From assembly GCA_026225055.1 (NCBI GenBank), contig JAMFSA010000013.1, positions 1-63,089 on the forward strand: a DNA stretch of 63,089 bases, in the 5' to 3' direction. The stretch comes from Mucilaginibacter xinganensis (lineage in GTDB: Bacteria; Bacteroidota; Bacteroidia; Sphingobacteriales; Sphingobacteriaceae). Under the pieces are notes generated by a model. It was given only the letters and a program-made list of their open reading frames with translations. It did not search any database and was not told the origin of the DNA. This document shows positions 18,030 through 25,842 of this stretch, piece by piece. Position numbers and translations under genes: made by a program. The first letter of the stretch is position 1, and every line of letters begins with the position of its first letter.

Positions 18030-18851
18030 ATGAAACAAATATTGGTTGCAAGTGATTTTTCGAATGCCGCGGGCAATGCTATGGAGTATGCCCTGGGTTT
18101 AGCTAAAGTATTGGAGATGGAAGTATCCGTAATACATGCCATTGGCCCAACAGAAGGGGTTAATAACAATACCTACGCTGCTATTTTTATTGACGATTAC
18201 TACAATAATAAAAGACAAGCCCTTAAAGAATGGGCCGCGAAATATGCAGACAAGGACGAATACAAGGATATTGAGGTAAACACCGTTTGCGGCGTAGGAT
18301 TTCTGAAAGGTGTTATAGGCAAATATATTGATGAGCACCATGTAGAAATACTGGTTATGGGCATTACCGGCGCTACCGGTATTACAGGTATTGTTGGCAG
18401 TAACGTAAGCGCGGTAGTTTCTGTAGTTAAAATTCCTACGCTGATCATACCGCTGGAAAGTAAATTCGCTAACGAACCCATTATTACCCTTGCCACAGAT
18501 TACGAAACCAGGCTATCGGCACATGATGTTAACGCGCTGAATGAAATGGTAGCCGCCTTAGGTTCTGAAAAAATGCAGGTGCTGTACGTTGCTGAAAAAG
18601 CCGACATGAAACGCATTGAAGCAGAAGAAAGCAGGCTGAGGTCGTTAATAAAAAACACCGAGCTGGAGTTTAATTACCTGAATAACAGCAGGCCATTGAA
18701 TGGTATAATGGAGTTTGTAGAGAAGAATAATACTGACATCCTTTGCCTGGTAAAACATCACCATAATATAGTTTACCGTCTGTTTAACCGTAGCACTGTA
18801 AACCAGGTGATGAATAAATCGGTAAAAGCGATATTGGTATTGCATGAGTAG
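18030..18851 (+). CDS. Universal stress protein, two tandem domains
   Basis: This 273-residue cytoplasmic protein has two UspA-like domains. The first (1-150) keeps the nucleotide-binding pattern, GITGATGITGIVGSNVS near 110-126. The second (about 152-273) is degenerate, with no clear glycine loop (FNRSTVNQVMNKS near the end). It lies 39 bases after the phosphate transporter, so they probably form an operon, with a strong terminator behind. A stress or phosphate-response role is inference. Confidence 0.88.
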   Translation: MKQILVASDFSNAAGNAMEYALGLAKVLEMEVSVIHAIGPTEGVNNNTYAAIFIDDYYNNKRQALKEWAAKYADKDEYKDIEVNTVCGVGFLKGVIGKYIDEHHVEILVMGITGATGITGIVGSNVSAVVSVVKIPTLIIPLESKFANEPIITLATDYETRLSAHDVNALNEMVAALGSEKMQVLYVAEKADMKRIEAEESRLRSLIKNTELEFNYLNNSRPLNGIMEFVEKNNTDILCLVKHHHNIVYRLFNRSTVNQVMNKSVKAILVLHE

Positions 18852-18887
18852 TTAGTAGAAGATACTGTAAACTTAACCTGTCATATT

Positions 18888-18921
18888 AAGGAGCTGTAAT
18901 TGCAGCTCCTTTTTTGTTTTT
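18888..18921 (+). terminator. Rho-independent terminator after the stress protein gene
   Basis: Stem AGGAGCTG / CAGCTCCT with loop TAATTG, followed by a run of T (TTTTTTGTTTTT). It lies 37 bases after the stop codon. Confidence 0.9.
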
Positions 18922-18939
18922 GGATTGATTAATTTCCTC

Positions 18940-19024
18940 GTGTCATTGCGGGCGATAGCGCGGCAACCTCGTCGCGTTTAATATACAAGCGACGAGGTTG
19001 CCGCGTCGTTCCTCCTCGCAAGGA
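18940..19024. repeat. Family A palindrome between usp and pgmB genes
   Basis: Arms TGTCATTGCGGGCGATAGCG and CGTTCCTCCTCGCAAGGACA enclose CAACCTCGTCGC / GCGACGAGGTTG, a near-perfect inner stem. Compare 19764-19849, which is almost the reverse complement of this copy. Confidence 0.75.
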
Positions 19025-19106
19025 CATCGGGTTTATAATGCTTAATTAATTATTCATTTCCAATCCCAAAAAACTATACCTTAGTGTTAAATGTACAACA
19101 CGATAG

Positions 19107-19757
19107 ATGAATAGTATAAAAGCCTGTATTTTTGACCTTGACGGTGTTATTGTAGACACTGCCGTATACCACTACAAAGCCTGGAAACGCCTTGCAAATT
19201 CCCTTGGTTTTGACTTTACCGAAGAACAAAACGAGAAACTAAAAGGGGTGAGCCGTGTGCGCTCGCTCGAACTGATATTACAATGGGGCGGCATTACCAA
19301 AACCGCTGCCGAGCAGGAAGTTTTAGCAACCGAAAAGAATACCTGGTATGTAGAGATGATCAGCCATATGAAGCCTGACGAGATACTACCGGGCGCAAAG
19401 GAATTTGTGCAGGCCTGTCGTGATGCGGGTATAAAAACCGCATTAGGTTCGGCAAGTAAAAATTCTATGATGATACTGGAAAAGATAGGTATGGTTGACC
19501 TGTTCGATGCTATTATTGATGGTAACAAGGTATCAAAAGCCAAACCTGATCCGGAAGTGTTTTTAAAAGGAGCCGAAGCAGTAGGCGTTACACCTGCTGG
19601 TTGCGTGGTTTTTGAAGATGCAATTGCAGGAATAGAGGCTGCTATAGCAGGGGGCATGAAGGCTGTAGGCATAGGTTCGCCTGATGTGTTGACTGAAGCT
19701 AATTTGGTAATAAGCGGGTTGGACAAAATGAGTATTGAGCAATTGGATACACTATAA
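19107..19757 (+). CDS. pgmB: Beta-phosphoglucomutase
   Basis: This 216-residue HAD-superfamily enzyme converts beta-glucose-1-phosphate to glucose-6-phosphate. The nucleophile and acid/base pair are D10 and D12 in FDLDGVIVDT; the cap contains GVSRVRSLE, and the core shows GSASKNS, KPDPEVF and FEDAIAGIEAA, all typical of PgmB. It directly precedes a GH65 phosphorylase, the enzyme that makes beta-glucose-1-phosphate, which supports the assignment. An A palindrome lies between the two genes. Confidence 0.93.
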   Translation: MNSIKACIFDLDGVIVDTAVYHYKAWKRLANSLGFDFTEEQNEKLKGVSRVRSLELILQWGGITKTAAEQEVLATEKNTWYVEMISHMKPDEILPGAKEFVQACRDAGIKTALGSASKNSMMILEKIGMVDLFDAIIDGNKVSKAKPDPEVFLKGAEAVGVTPAGCVVFEDAIAGIEAAIAGGMKAVGIGSPDVLTEANLVISGLDKMSIEQLDTL

Positions 19758-19763
19758 TTCTCT

Positions 19764-19849
19764 TGTCATTGCGAGGAGGAACGACGCGGCAACCTCGTCG
19801 CTTGTATATTAAACGCGACGAGGTTGCCACGCTATCGCTCGCAATGACA
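19764..19849. repeat. Family A palindrome between pgmB and GH65 gene
   Basis: Arms TGTCATTGCGAGGAGGAACG and CTATCGCTCGCAATGACA with inner CAACCTCGTCGC / GCGACGAGGTTG. It fills the space to 14 bases before the next ATG, so it lies in the 5' leader or between genes of one transcript. Confidence 0.75.
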
Positions 19850-19863
19850 TTTTGTAAAAAATA

Positions 19864-22167
19864 ATGAAAGACTACATAAAAATTGATGAGTGGAAGATAA
19901 TTGAAGAAGGATTTACCCCCGCTCATAACAAGATATCTGAAAGTATTTTTAGCCTGGGTAATGGCCGGATGGGTCAGCGGGCTAATTTTGAGGAGGCTTA
20001 TTCCGGCGAAACCCTGCAGGGCAATTATGTAGCCGGCGTTTATTATAACGATAAAACCCGCGTTGGCTGGTGGAAGAACGGCTATCCGGAATATTTCTCG
20101 AAAGTATTGAATGCTACCAATTGGGTAGGTATTGATATTTTGATTGATGGCGAACAGCTCGACCTGGCTAAATGCGCGGTAAGCAATTTCCGTCGCGAGT
20201 TGAATATGAAGGAAGGTTACCTGAAAAGGAATTTCATAGCTAACAATAATTCAGGCAAGCAGGTTGAGGTAGAAGCTATCCGCTTTTGCAGTTTAGCCGA
20301 TGACGAAACCGGGGCCATAAAATATACCATCACACCGCTAAATTTTGATGGTGACATAACTGTAACGCCCTTTATCGACGGTGATGTAGTTAACCAGGAC
20401 GCCAATTACGATGAAAAGTTTTGGGATGAAGTTTCGAAAGGCTGTGATGATAACGACTGCTACATACAAATGCGTACTAAAAAAACAGGTTTTGATGTAG
20501 CAACGGGCATGCAATTTAGCGTTTTGCAAAACGGACAAACTGTTGAAACAGCAGGCGAGATCATCCAAAAGGAGAAATACATCGGCGCGAAAATAACGCT
20601 GCAGGCACAACAGGGTCAGCCAATAACTGTGCTGAAATATGCAGCTAACCTATCCTCACAAAACCATAAGGTTGAGAACCTGGTGACTAATCTTAAAACC
20701 ACGTTAGCTCGCGTTAGCAAAAAAGGATTTGATACCATGTTAACCGAGCAAGCCGCTGCATGGGACGAGAAATGGAAACACAACGATATTATTATCGAGG
20801 GTGATCCATCGGCACAGCAGGCTATCCGCTTTAATATATTCCAGCTTAACCAAACTTATACAGGTGAGGACGACCGCCTGAACATCGGCCCTAAAGGTTT
20901 TACCGGTGAAAAATATGGCGGTGTTACTTATTGGGATACCGAGGCCTATTGTGTGCCATTCTATTTGTCTACCGCAGAACAAAAGGTAACTAAAAACCTG
21001 CTGCTTTACCGCTATAAACAGTTAGAGCAGGCTTACCAAAATGCCGCTATGATAGGCTTTGGCAATGGTGCCGCGCTTTACCCAATGGTGAGTATTAACG
21101 GTATCGAGTGCCATAACGAGTGGGAGATAACTTTTGAAGAACTGCATCGCAACGGAGCTATTGCCTACGCTATATTTAACTACGTTCGGTATACGGGCGA
21201 TGCCGATTATTTGGTTGATTACGGACTGGAAGTATTGATCGGTATTGCCCGTTTTTGGGGATACCGGGTTAGCTGGTCGGCCGATAAGGAAAAATATGTG
21301 ATGCTGGGCATAACCGGGCCAAATGAATACGAAAACAATATCAATAACAACTGGTACACCAATACTTTAGCCACCTGGTGTATGCAATATACCATGGAAG
21401 TGATGGAAAAGGTAAAGGCCATGGATACTGATAAATATGCCAAACTCATTGCTAAACTAAACTTTAACGAGGAAAAGGAAATAGGCAAGTTCACGCACAT
21501 CATCGAGCATATGTACTATCCGTATGATGAGCGTAACCAGGTGTTCTTACAGCAGGACGGTTACCTGGATAAGGAACAAATTCTGGTTAAAGATCTACCT
21601 GCATCAGATCGTCCACTCAACCAAAAATGGAGCTGGGACAGAATCCTGCGTTCGTGCTTTATTAAGCAGGCCGATGTTTTGCAGGGTATTTACTTTTTTG
21701 AGGACAAGTATGATATAGATACAATCCGTAGAAATTTTGATTTTTACGAGCCGCGCACCGTGCATGAATCATCACTATCACCATGTTTGCATGCAATTTT
21801 AGCCGCCAAATTAGGCGATGAAGCCCGCGCTTATGAGTTTTATCTGCGCACCGCGCGTTTAGACCTGGATGATTATAACAATGATACGGAAGATGGTTGC
21901 CACATTACCTCAATGGCGGGTACCTGGATGGCGGTGGTTGAAGGCTTCGGCGGTATGCGTATGCGTGATGAAAAACTTTCATTCAAGCCATTTTTGCCGG
22001 GTAAGTGGTCTTCATTTTCATTTCACGTTGGTTTCAGGGGCAGTCTACTGAATGTTAAGGTGAGCAAAGAACAAATAGCTATAAAAAACCTTTCTGATAT
22101 TGAAACTACGGTGCTGGTGCACGATGAAACATATCTTGTAAAAGCTAATAGCGAAATACTAATATAA
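19864..22167 (+). CDS. GH65 family phosphorylase (probably maltose phosphorylase)
   Basis: This 767-residue enzyme is a glycoside hydrolase family 65 phosphorylase: it splits an alpha-linked glucose disaccharide with phosphate to glucose and beta-glucose-1-phosphate. The N-terminal beta-sandwich covers about 1-270. The (alpha/alpha)6 barrel carries the conserved CHNEWEITFEELHRNGA segment (416-432), which holds the catalytic acid, and GPNEYENNINNNWYTN (near 486-501). No signal peptide, so it is cytoplasmic. Maltose is the likeliest substrate given the CHNEWEITFEE wording and the alpha-glucan genes around it; trehalose or kojibiose is not excluded. Confidence 0.9.
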   Translation: MKDYIKIDEWKIIEEGFTPAHNKISESIFSLGNGRMGQRANFEEAYSGETLQGNYVAGVYYNDKTRVGWWKNGYPEYFSKVLNATNWVGIDILIDGEQLDLAKCAVSNFRRELNMKEGYLKRNFIANNNSGKQVEVEAIRFCSLADDETGAIKYTITPLNFDGDITVTPFIDGDVVNQDANYDEKFWDEVSKGCDDNDCYIQMRTKKTGFDVATGMQFSVLQNGQTVETAGEIIQKEKYIGAKITLQAQQGQPITVLKYAANLSSQNHKVENLVTNLKTTLARVSKKGFDTMLTEQAAAWDEKWKHNDIIIEGDPSAQQAIRFNIFQLNQTYTGEDDRLNIGPKGFTGEKYGGVTYWDTEAYCVPFYLSTAEQKVTKNLLLYRYKQLEQAYQNAAMIGFGNGAALYPMVSINGIECHNEWEITFEELHRNGAIAYAIFNYVRYTGDADYLVDYGLEVLIGIARFWGYRVSWSADKEKYVMLGITGPNEYENNINNNWYTNTLATWCMQYTMEVMEKVKAMDTDKYAKLIAKLNFNEEKEIGKFTHIIEHMYYPYDERNQVFLQQDGYLDKEQILVKDLPASDRPLNQKWSWDRILRSCFIKQADVLQGIYFFEDKYDIDTIRRNFDFYEPRTVHESSLSPCLHAILAAKLGDEARAYEFYLRTARLDLDDYNNDTEDGCHITSMAGTWMAVVEGFGGMRMRDEKLSFKPFLPGKWSSFSFHVGFRGSLLNVKVSKEQIAIKNLSDIETTVLVHDETYLVKANSEILI

Positions 22168-22179
22168 AAAATGTAGCTA

Positions 22180-22348
22180 CCCTCTTTCCGCCGCAGGCGA
22201 AGAGAGGGTGATCGAGCGAAGCAACGACCGGGTGAGTTAACGGAGCGCGTCGAAGTTCCGCGTTAGGGATGGCAGCGGATACCGGCCTGTGATTAAGGCC
22301 TGTGTAGTATGAGCGTACAGCCCGGCCCGCTGGACAGCGGCAACGCCC
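22180..22348 (+). repeat. D-C repeat composite, copy 2
   Basis: D (22180-22240) begins with a hairpin CCCTCTTTCCGCC / GGCGAAGAGAGGG and ends CGGGTGAGTTAA. C follows: GAAGTTCCGCGTTAGGGATG, then GGATACCGGCC, AAGGCCTGTG, GTATGAGCG and final CAACGCCC. An inner CAGCGG / CCGCTG pairing is available. It lies between co-directional genes and just before the next gene start. Confidence 0.6.
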
Positions 22349-22373
22349 TAATAAACATATTAACAAATACCAA

Positions 22374-24083
22374 ATGGATCCAAAATCACACAAACTCATC
22401 ATATACCAGCTATTGCCGCGCTTGTTCGGCAATACCAATACTACCAATAAATTCTACGGATCGATAGAAGAGAACGGTTGCGGTAAACTGAACGATATTA
22501 ACGATACCGCCCTCGCCGAAATAAAGAAACTAAGTGTTACCCACGTTTTTTATTGTGGGGTAATAGAGCACGCTACCATGACCGGCTACACCAAATTCGG
22601 CATTAAACTGGATGATCCGGATGTGGTAAAGGGCAGGGCAGGGTCACCATATGCGGTGAAGGATTATTATGATATCGACCCCGATCTGGCGGTTGATGTA
22701 AATAACCGCATAGGCGAGTTTGAGGAACTAATTAAGCGCACACACGCTAATGGTTTAAAGGTGATCATCGATTTTATACCTAACCACGTTGCCCGTACCT
22801 ATGCGTCGGATGCCAAGCCGGAGGGTGTGCGGGATATCGGTCAGGATGATGATAATACCCAAAACTTTAGTCCGAAGAATGATTTTTATTATGTCAGCGG
22901 GCAATCATTCGTAGTGCCACAGGGGTATAATCCGGGAGGGGATGGTTTTACCAGTCCGCTAAAGGATGGCAAGTTTGATGAAAATCCTGCCAAGGTAACA
23001 GGTAATGCCTTTACAGCCACACCATCTATTAATGATTGGTTTGAAACCGTAAAGCTCAACTATGGGCTCGATTGCCTTAACAACTACACGCCGCATTACG
23101 ATCCCATACCGCCGTTATGGTATAAGTTATATGATATCCTGGATTACTGGAGCAAAAAAGGAGTAGATGGTTTCCGCTGTGATATGATAGAATATGTGCA
23201 GGTTGAATTTTGGGGCTGGCTGATCCCGAAATTAAAAGAAGCACATCCCGATCTGATATTTATTGGCGAGGCCTATCATTATAGCCTGTACAACAAGTAT
23301 ATTTTCGATGGTAGATTTGATTACCTGTACGATAAAACGGGACTTTATGATGCTGTAAAAAAACTTACCCGCAGCGAGTGGGGGGCATCCACATGGGGCA
23401 TCAATAATGTTTGGAACAACGAAACCAAAGGCATTGATGAACACATGCTCCGCTTTATGGAAAATCATGATGAGGAGCGCATCGCGCATAATGTTTTTGC
23501 GGGTAATCCATGGCTGGCTGTACCGGGTATGATAGTTACCGTTACGCTGAACACCGGCCCGGTGATGATCTACTCGGGGCAGGAAATTGGCGAGCCGGGC
23601 AATGGCTCCATGGGTTTCGGCGGCGATTCACGTACCAGCATATTTGATTATTGCGGCGTGCCCGAGCATCAAAAATGGCTCAATAACGGCAAATTTGATG
23701 GAGGGCAGTTATCCATAGAACAAAAAAACCTGCGCGATTTTTATCATACGCTATTAAACATAGCCATTGATAATGAAGCCATACATTCCGGTGAATTTTA
23801 TGAGCTGATGGTGGCTAATCAGCACCAGCAAGGCTTTAACCAGGGCCTGTATATTTATGTGCGTTATACCGATAAGCAACGTATTTTGATAATAGCCAAT
23901 TTTAACCGGAATGAGAACAACATCCGAGTAGTATTGCCAAACGACCTGCTAACCAAATTCAATTTACATGGAGATGTTGAGTTTACAGATTTATTAAAAG
24001 GTGTAAAATATAATACAAATGATATATTAGCAGGACTAAATATTACAGTCCACGCTACAAGCGGTGTAATATTGGAGTTTTAG
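22374..24083 (+). CDS. GH13 alpha-amylase-family enzyme, cytoplasmic
   Basis: This 569-residue GH13 protein has all four conserved regions: DFIPNHV (133-139), GFRCDMIEY with nucleophile D270, FIGEAYH with acid E299, and MENHDEE (362-368). There is no signal peptide. Hydrolysis or transglycosylation of alpha-1,4 or alpha-1,1 linkages in the cytoplasm fits; the ENHDEER wording is typical of maltogenic or alpha-amylase-like enzymes in Bacteroidota maltose loci. Exact specificity cannot be read from the sequence. Confidence 0.88.
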   Translation: MDPKSHKLIIYQLLPRLFGNTNTTNKFYGSIEENGCGKLNDINDTALAEIKKLSVTHVFYCGVIEHATMTGYTKFGIKLDDPDVVKGRAGSPYAVKDYYDIDPDLAVDVNNRIGEFEELIKRTHANGLKVIIDFIPNHVARTYASDAKPEGVRDIGQDDDNTQNFSPKNDFYYVSGQSFVVPQGYNPGGDGFTSPLKDGKFDENPAKVTGNAFTATPSINDWFETVKLNYGLDCLNNYTPHYDPIPPLWYKLYDILDYWSKKGVDGFRCDMIEYVQVEFWGWLIPKLKEAHPDLIFIGEAYHYSLYNKYIFDGRFDYLYDKTGLYDAVKKLTRSEWGASTWGINNVWNNETKGIDEHMLRFMENHDEERIAHNVFAGNPWLAVPGMIVTVTLNTGPVMIYSGQEIGEPGNGSMGFGGDSRTSIFDYCGVPEHQKWLNNGKFDGGQLSIEQKNLRDFYHTLLNIAIDNEAIHSGEFYELMVANQHQQGFNQGLYIYVRYTDKQRILIIANFNRNENNIRVVLPNDLLTKFNLHGDVEFTDLLKGVKYNTNDILAGLNITVHATSGVILEF

Positions 24084-24084
24084 T

Positions 24085-24194
24085 TGTCTGAACCTGAATT
24101 TTTGGAATTAAAGAATTATCGAACTTTCTAATTGAAAAGAGTATTCGTATATAATTCTATAAATTCTTTAATTCCAAAAATTCAGGTTCGGACA
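24085..24194. repeat. Family E inverted repeat, copy 2
   Basis: Starts one base after the GH13 stop codon. Ends TGTCTGAACCTGAATTTTTG and CAAAAATTCAGGTTCGGACA (approximate inverse complement); a long AT-rich stem is possible. It is longer in the middle than copies 1 and 3. Confidence 0.7.
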
Positions 24195-24229
24195 ATGCCA
24201 ATAAACCAATTAGACTATTGAAATTGATT

Positions 24230-25630
24230 ATGAGTACAAGAAAGATCGTTCCGAAACCGAAGCTGGATTTTTGGCAGATATGGAACATGAGCTTTGGGTT
24301 TTTGGGGATCCAGTTTGGTTTTGCGCTGCAAACAGGTTATGCCAGCCGCATACTGGTAACCTTTGGTGCTGATGTAGGCAACATCTCCCTGTTTTGGCTT
24401 GCTGCTCCGCTTACCGGGATGATCATTCAACCTATAATTGGTCATTATAGCGACCGTACCTGGAACCGTTTGGGCCGCCGCCGCCCTTATTTCTTAACGG
24501 GAGCATTACTTTCAGGCATTGCATTATGCTTTTTACCAAACTCATCAGGCTTGGCGTTTCTTATCCCGCCGATATTTGTAGGCGCGGGCATGTTAATGCT
24601 GATGGATGCTTCGTTTAACGTAGCTATGGAGCCGTTCAGGGCTTTGGTGGCCGATAATTTGCCTGATAGTCAGCATAATGTGGGCTTCTCATTACAAACC
24701 TGCTTAATAGGAGTAGGAGCCATCATCGGTTCAGCACTGCCATCTGTATTGGTGGATTGGTTTCATGTGCCATCGGTAGCGGCAAAAGGTATCGTACCCG
24801 ACAATTTATTATACTCTTTCTACATCGGCGGGATCGTTCTCATAGGGTGTATTTTGTGGACGGTGATCAAAACCAAGGAATACCCGCCCGAAATTTACGC
24901 CACATTTCACGAAGAAGATCTGGAGATCTCCACCAAAAAAAGCGGCTTATCTGAGTTCTTTTATGACCTGGCGCACATGCCAAAAACCATGAAGCAATTA
25001 GGCGTGGTGCAGTTTTTCTCGTGGTTCGCGCTTTTCTCCATGTGGGTATTCACCTCTGCCGCCATTGCCGATCACGTTTACCATATCCCTGTAGGCGATA
25101 CCTCATCAAAAGCGTTTAATGATTCGGGCAACTGGGTAGGTAATATGTTTGGTGTTTACAACGCGGTATCGGCAATATACGCGCTTTCCTTACCATGGAT
25201 AGTTAAACGCATCAACCGCAAACGTACTCATGCTTTTTCGCTGGTAATGGGCGGTATCGGCTTAATATCTATCTTTTTCATTCAAAATCATTACCTGTTA
25301 TTGCTGCCAATGGTAGGTATTGGCCTGGCCTGGGGTAGTATACTGGCCATGCCTTATGCCATATTATCAAGCTCTATACCAGCCAAAAAGATTGGTATTT
25401 ATATGGGCCTGTTTAACTTCTTTATCACGTTCCCACAAATTGTTAATAGTTTAACCGGTAGTTTAATTGTTAAGTATTTGTTTAACAGTCAGGCTATATA
25501 TGGGCTGGTTATGGCAGGTGTATTTATGTTCCTGGCGGCTATAGCAGTACTGTTTGTTGATGATAACGAAAAGGATAGCGAGAAGATACAAATTATTGAA
25601 ACCGGGTTGGAGCCGGGGGCGAAACTGTAG
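24230..25630 (+). CDS. MFS sugar transporter, SLC45-like
   Basis: This transporter (466 residues from the ATG at 24230; an upstream TTG at 24218 in frame is less likely) has about twelve membrane segments. The motif DRTWNRLGRRRPYFLTG (about 77-93 from this start) is typical of the SLC45/GPH-like group that imports sucrose or maltose with protons. Its place between the cytoplasmic GH13 and GH31 genes suggests it imports maltose or short malto-oligosaccharides. A family E palindrome precedes and a family H palindrome follows. Confidence 0.87.
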   Translation: MSTRKIVPKPKLDFWQIWNMSFGFLGIQFGFALQTGYASRILVTFGADVGNISLFWLAAPLTGMIIQPIIGHYSDRTWNRLGRRRPYFLTGALLSGIALCFLPNSSGLAFLIPPIFVGAGMLMLMDASFNVAMEPFRALVADNLPDSQHNVGFSLQTCLIGVGAIIGSALPSVLVDWFHVPSVAAKGIVPDNLLYSFYIGGIVLIGCILWTVIKTKEYPPEIYATFHEEDLEISTKKSGLSEFFYDLAHMPKTMKQLGVVQFFSWFALFSMWVFTSAAIADHVYHIPVGDTSSKAFNDSGNWVGNMFGVYNAVSAIYALSLPWIVKRINRKRTHAFSLVMGGIGLISIFFIQNHYLLLLPMVGIGLAWGSILAMPYAILSSSIPAKKIGIYMGLFNFFITFPQIVNSLTGSLIVKYLFNSQAIYGLVMAGVFMFLAAIAVLFVDDNEKDSEKIQIIETGLEPGAKL

Positions 25631-25634
25631 CATA

Positions 25635-25716
25635 GGCCTCACCCCAACCCTCTCCAAACGAGAGGGAGCTATGCATCTTTTTTTAGTCCTCTCCTTTTGG
25701 AGAGGATTTAGGTGAG
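25635..25716. repeat. Nuclease-less family H element (MITE-like)
   Basis: Ends: GGCCTCACCCCAACCCTCTC at left and GGAGAGGATTTAGGTGAG at right. Read on the minus strand it matches 8918-9004 in icmF in order: CTCACCTAAATCC end, short spacer, then GGGTTGGGGTGAGGC end. It therefore has both end types of the DUF559 element but no gene between them. It begins five bases after the MFS stop codon. Confidence 0.8.
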
Positions 25717-25842
25717 ATTGAACAATTGAACTAAACTAAATCGAAAAACTGGCATAATTATAGGGCTATATTAAAGCAGATTATTTATATTGCGTATAGG
25801 ATATTGACGCATGCGCACATTATTAACGACTAATTAATTTTA

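Noticed and set aside
22145..22447. Open frame with PNAELRRAPLTHP peptide across a D-C repeat
   Set aside because: The peptide is a translation of the repeat; a similar one arises at 28458-28640, in the same repeat.
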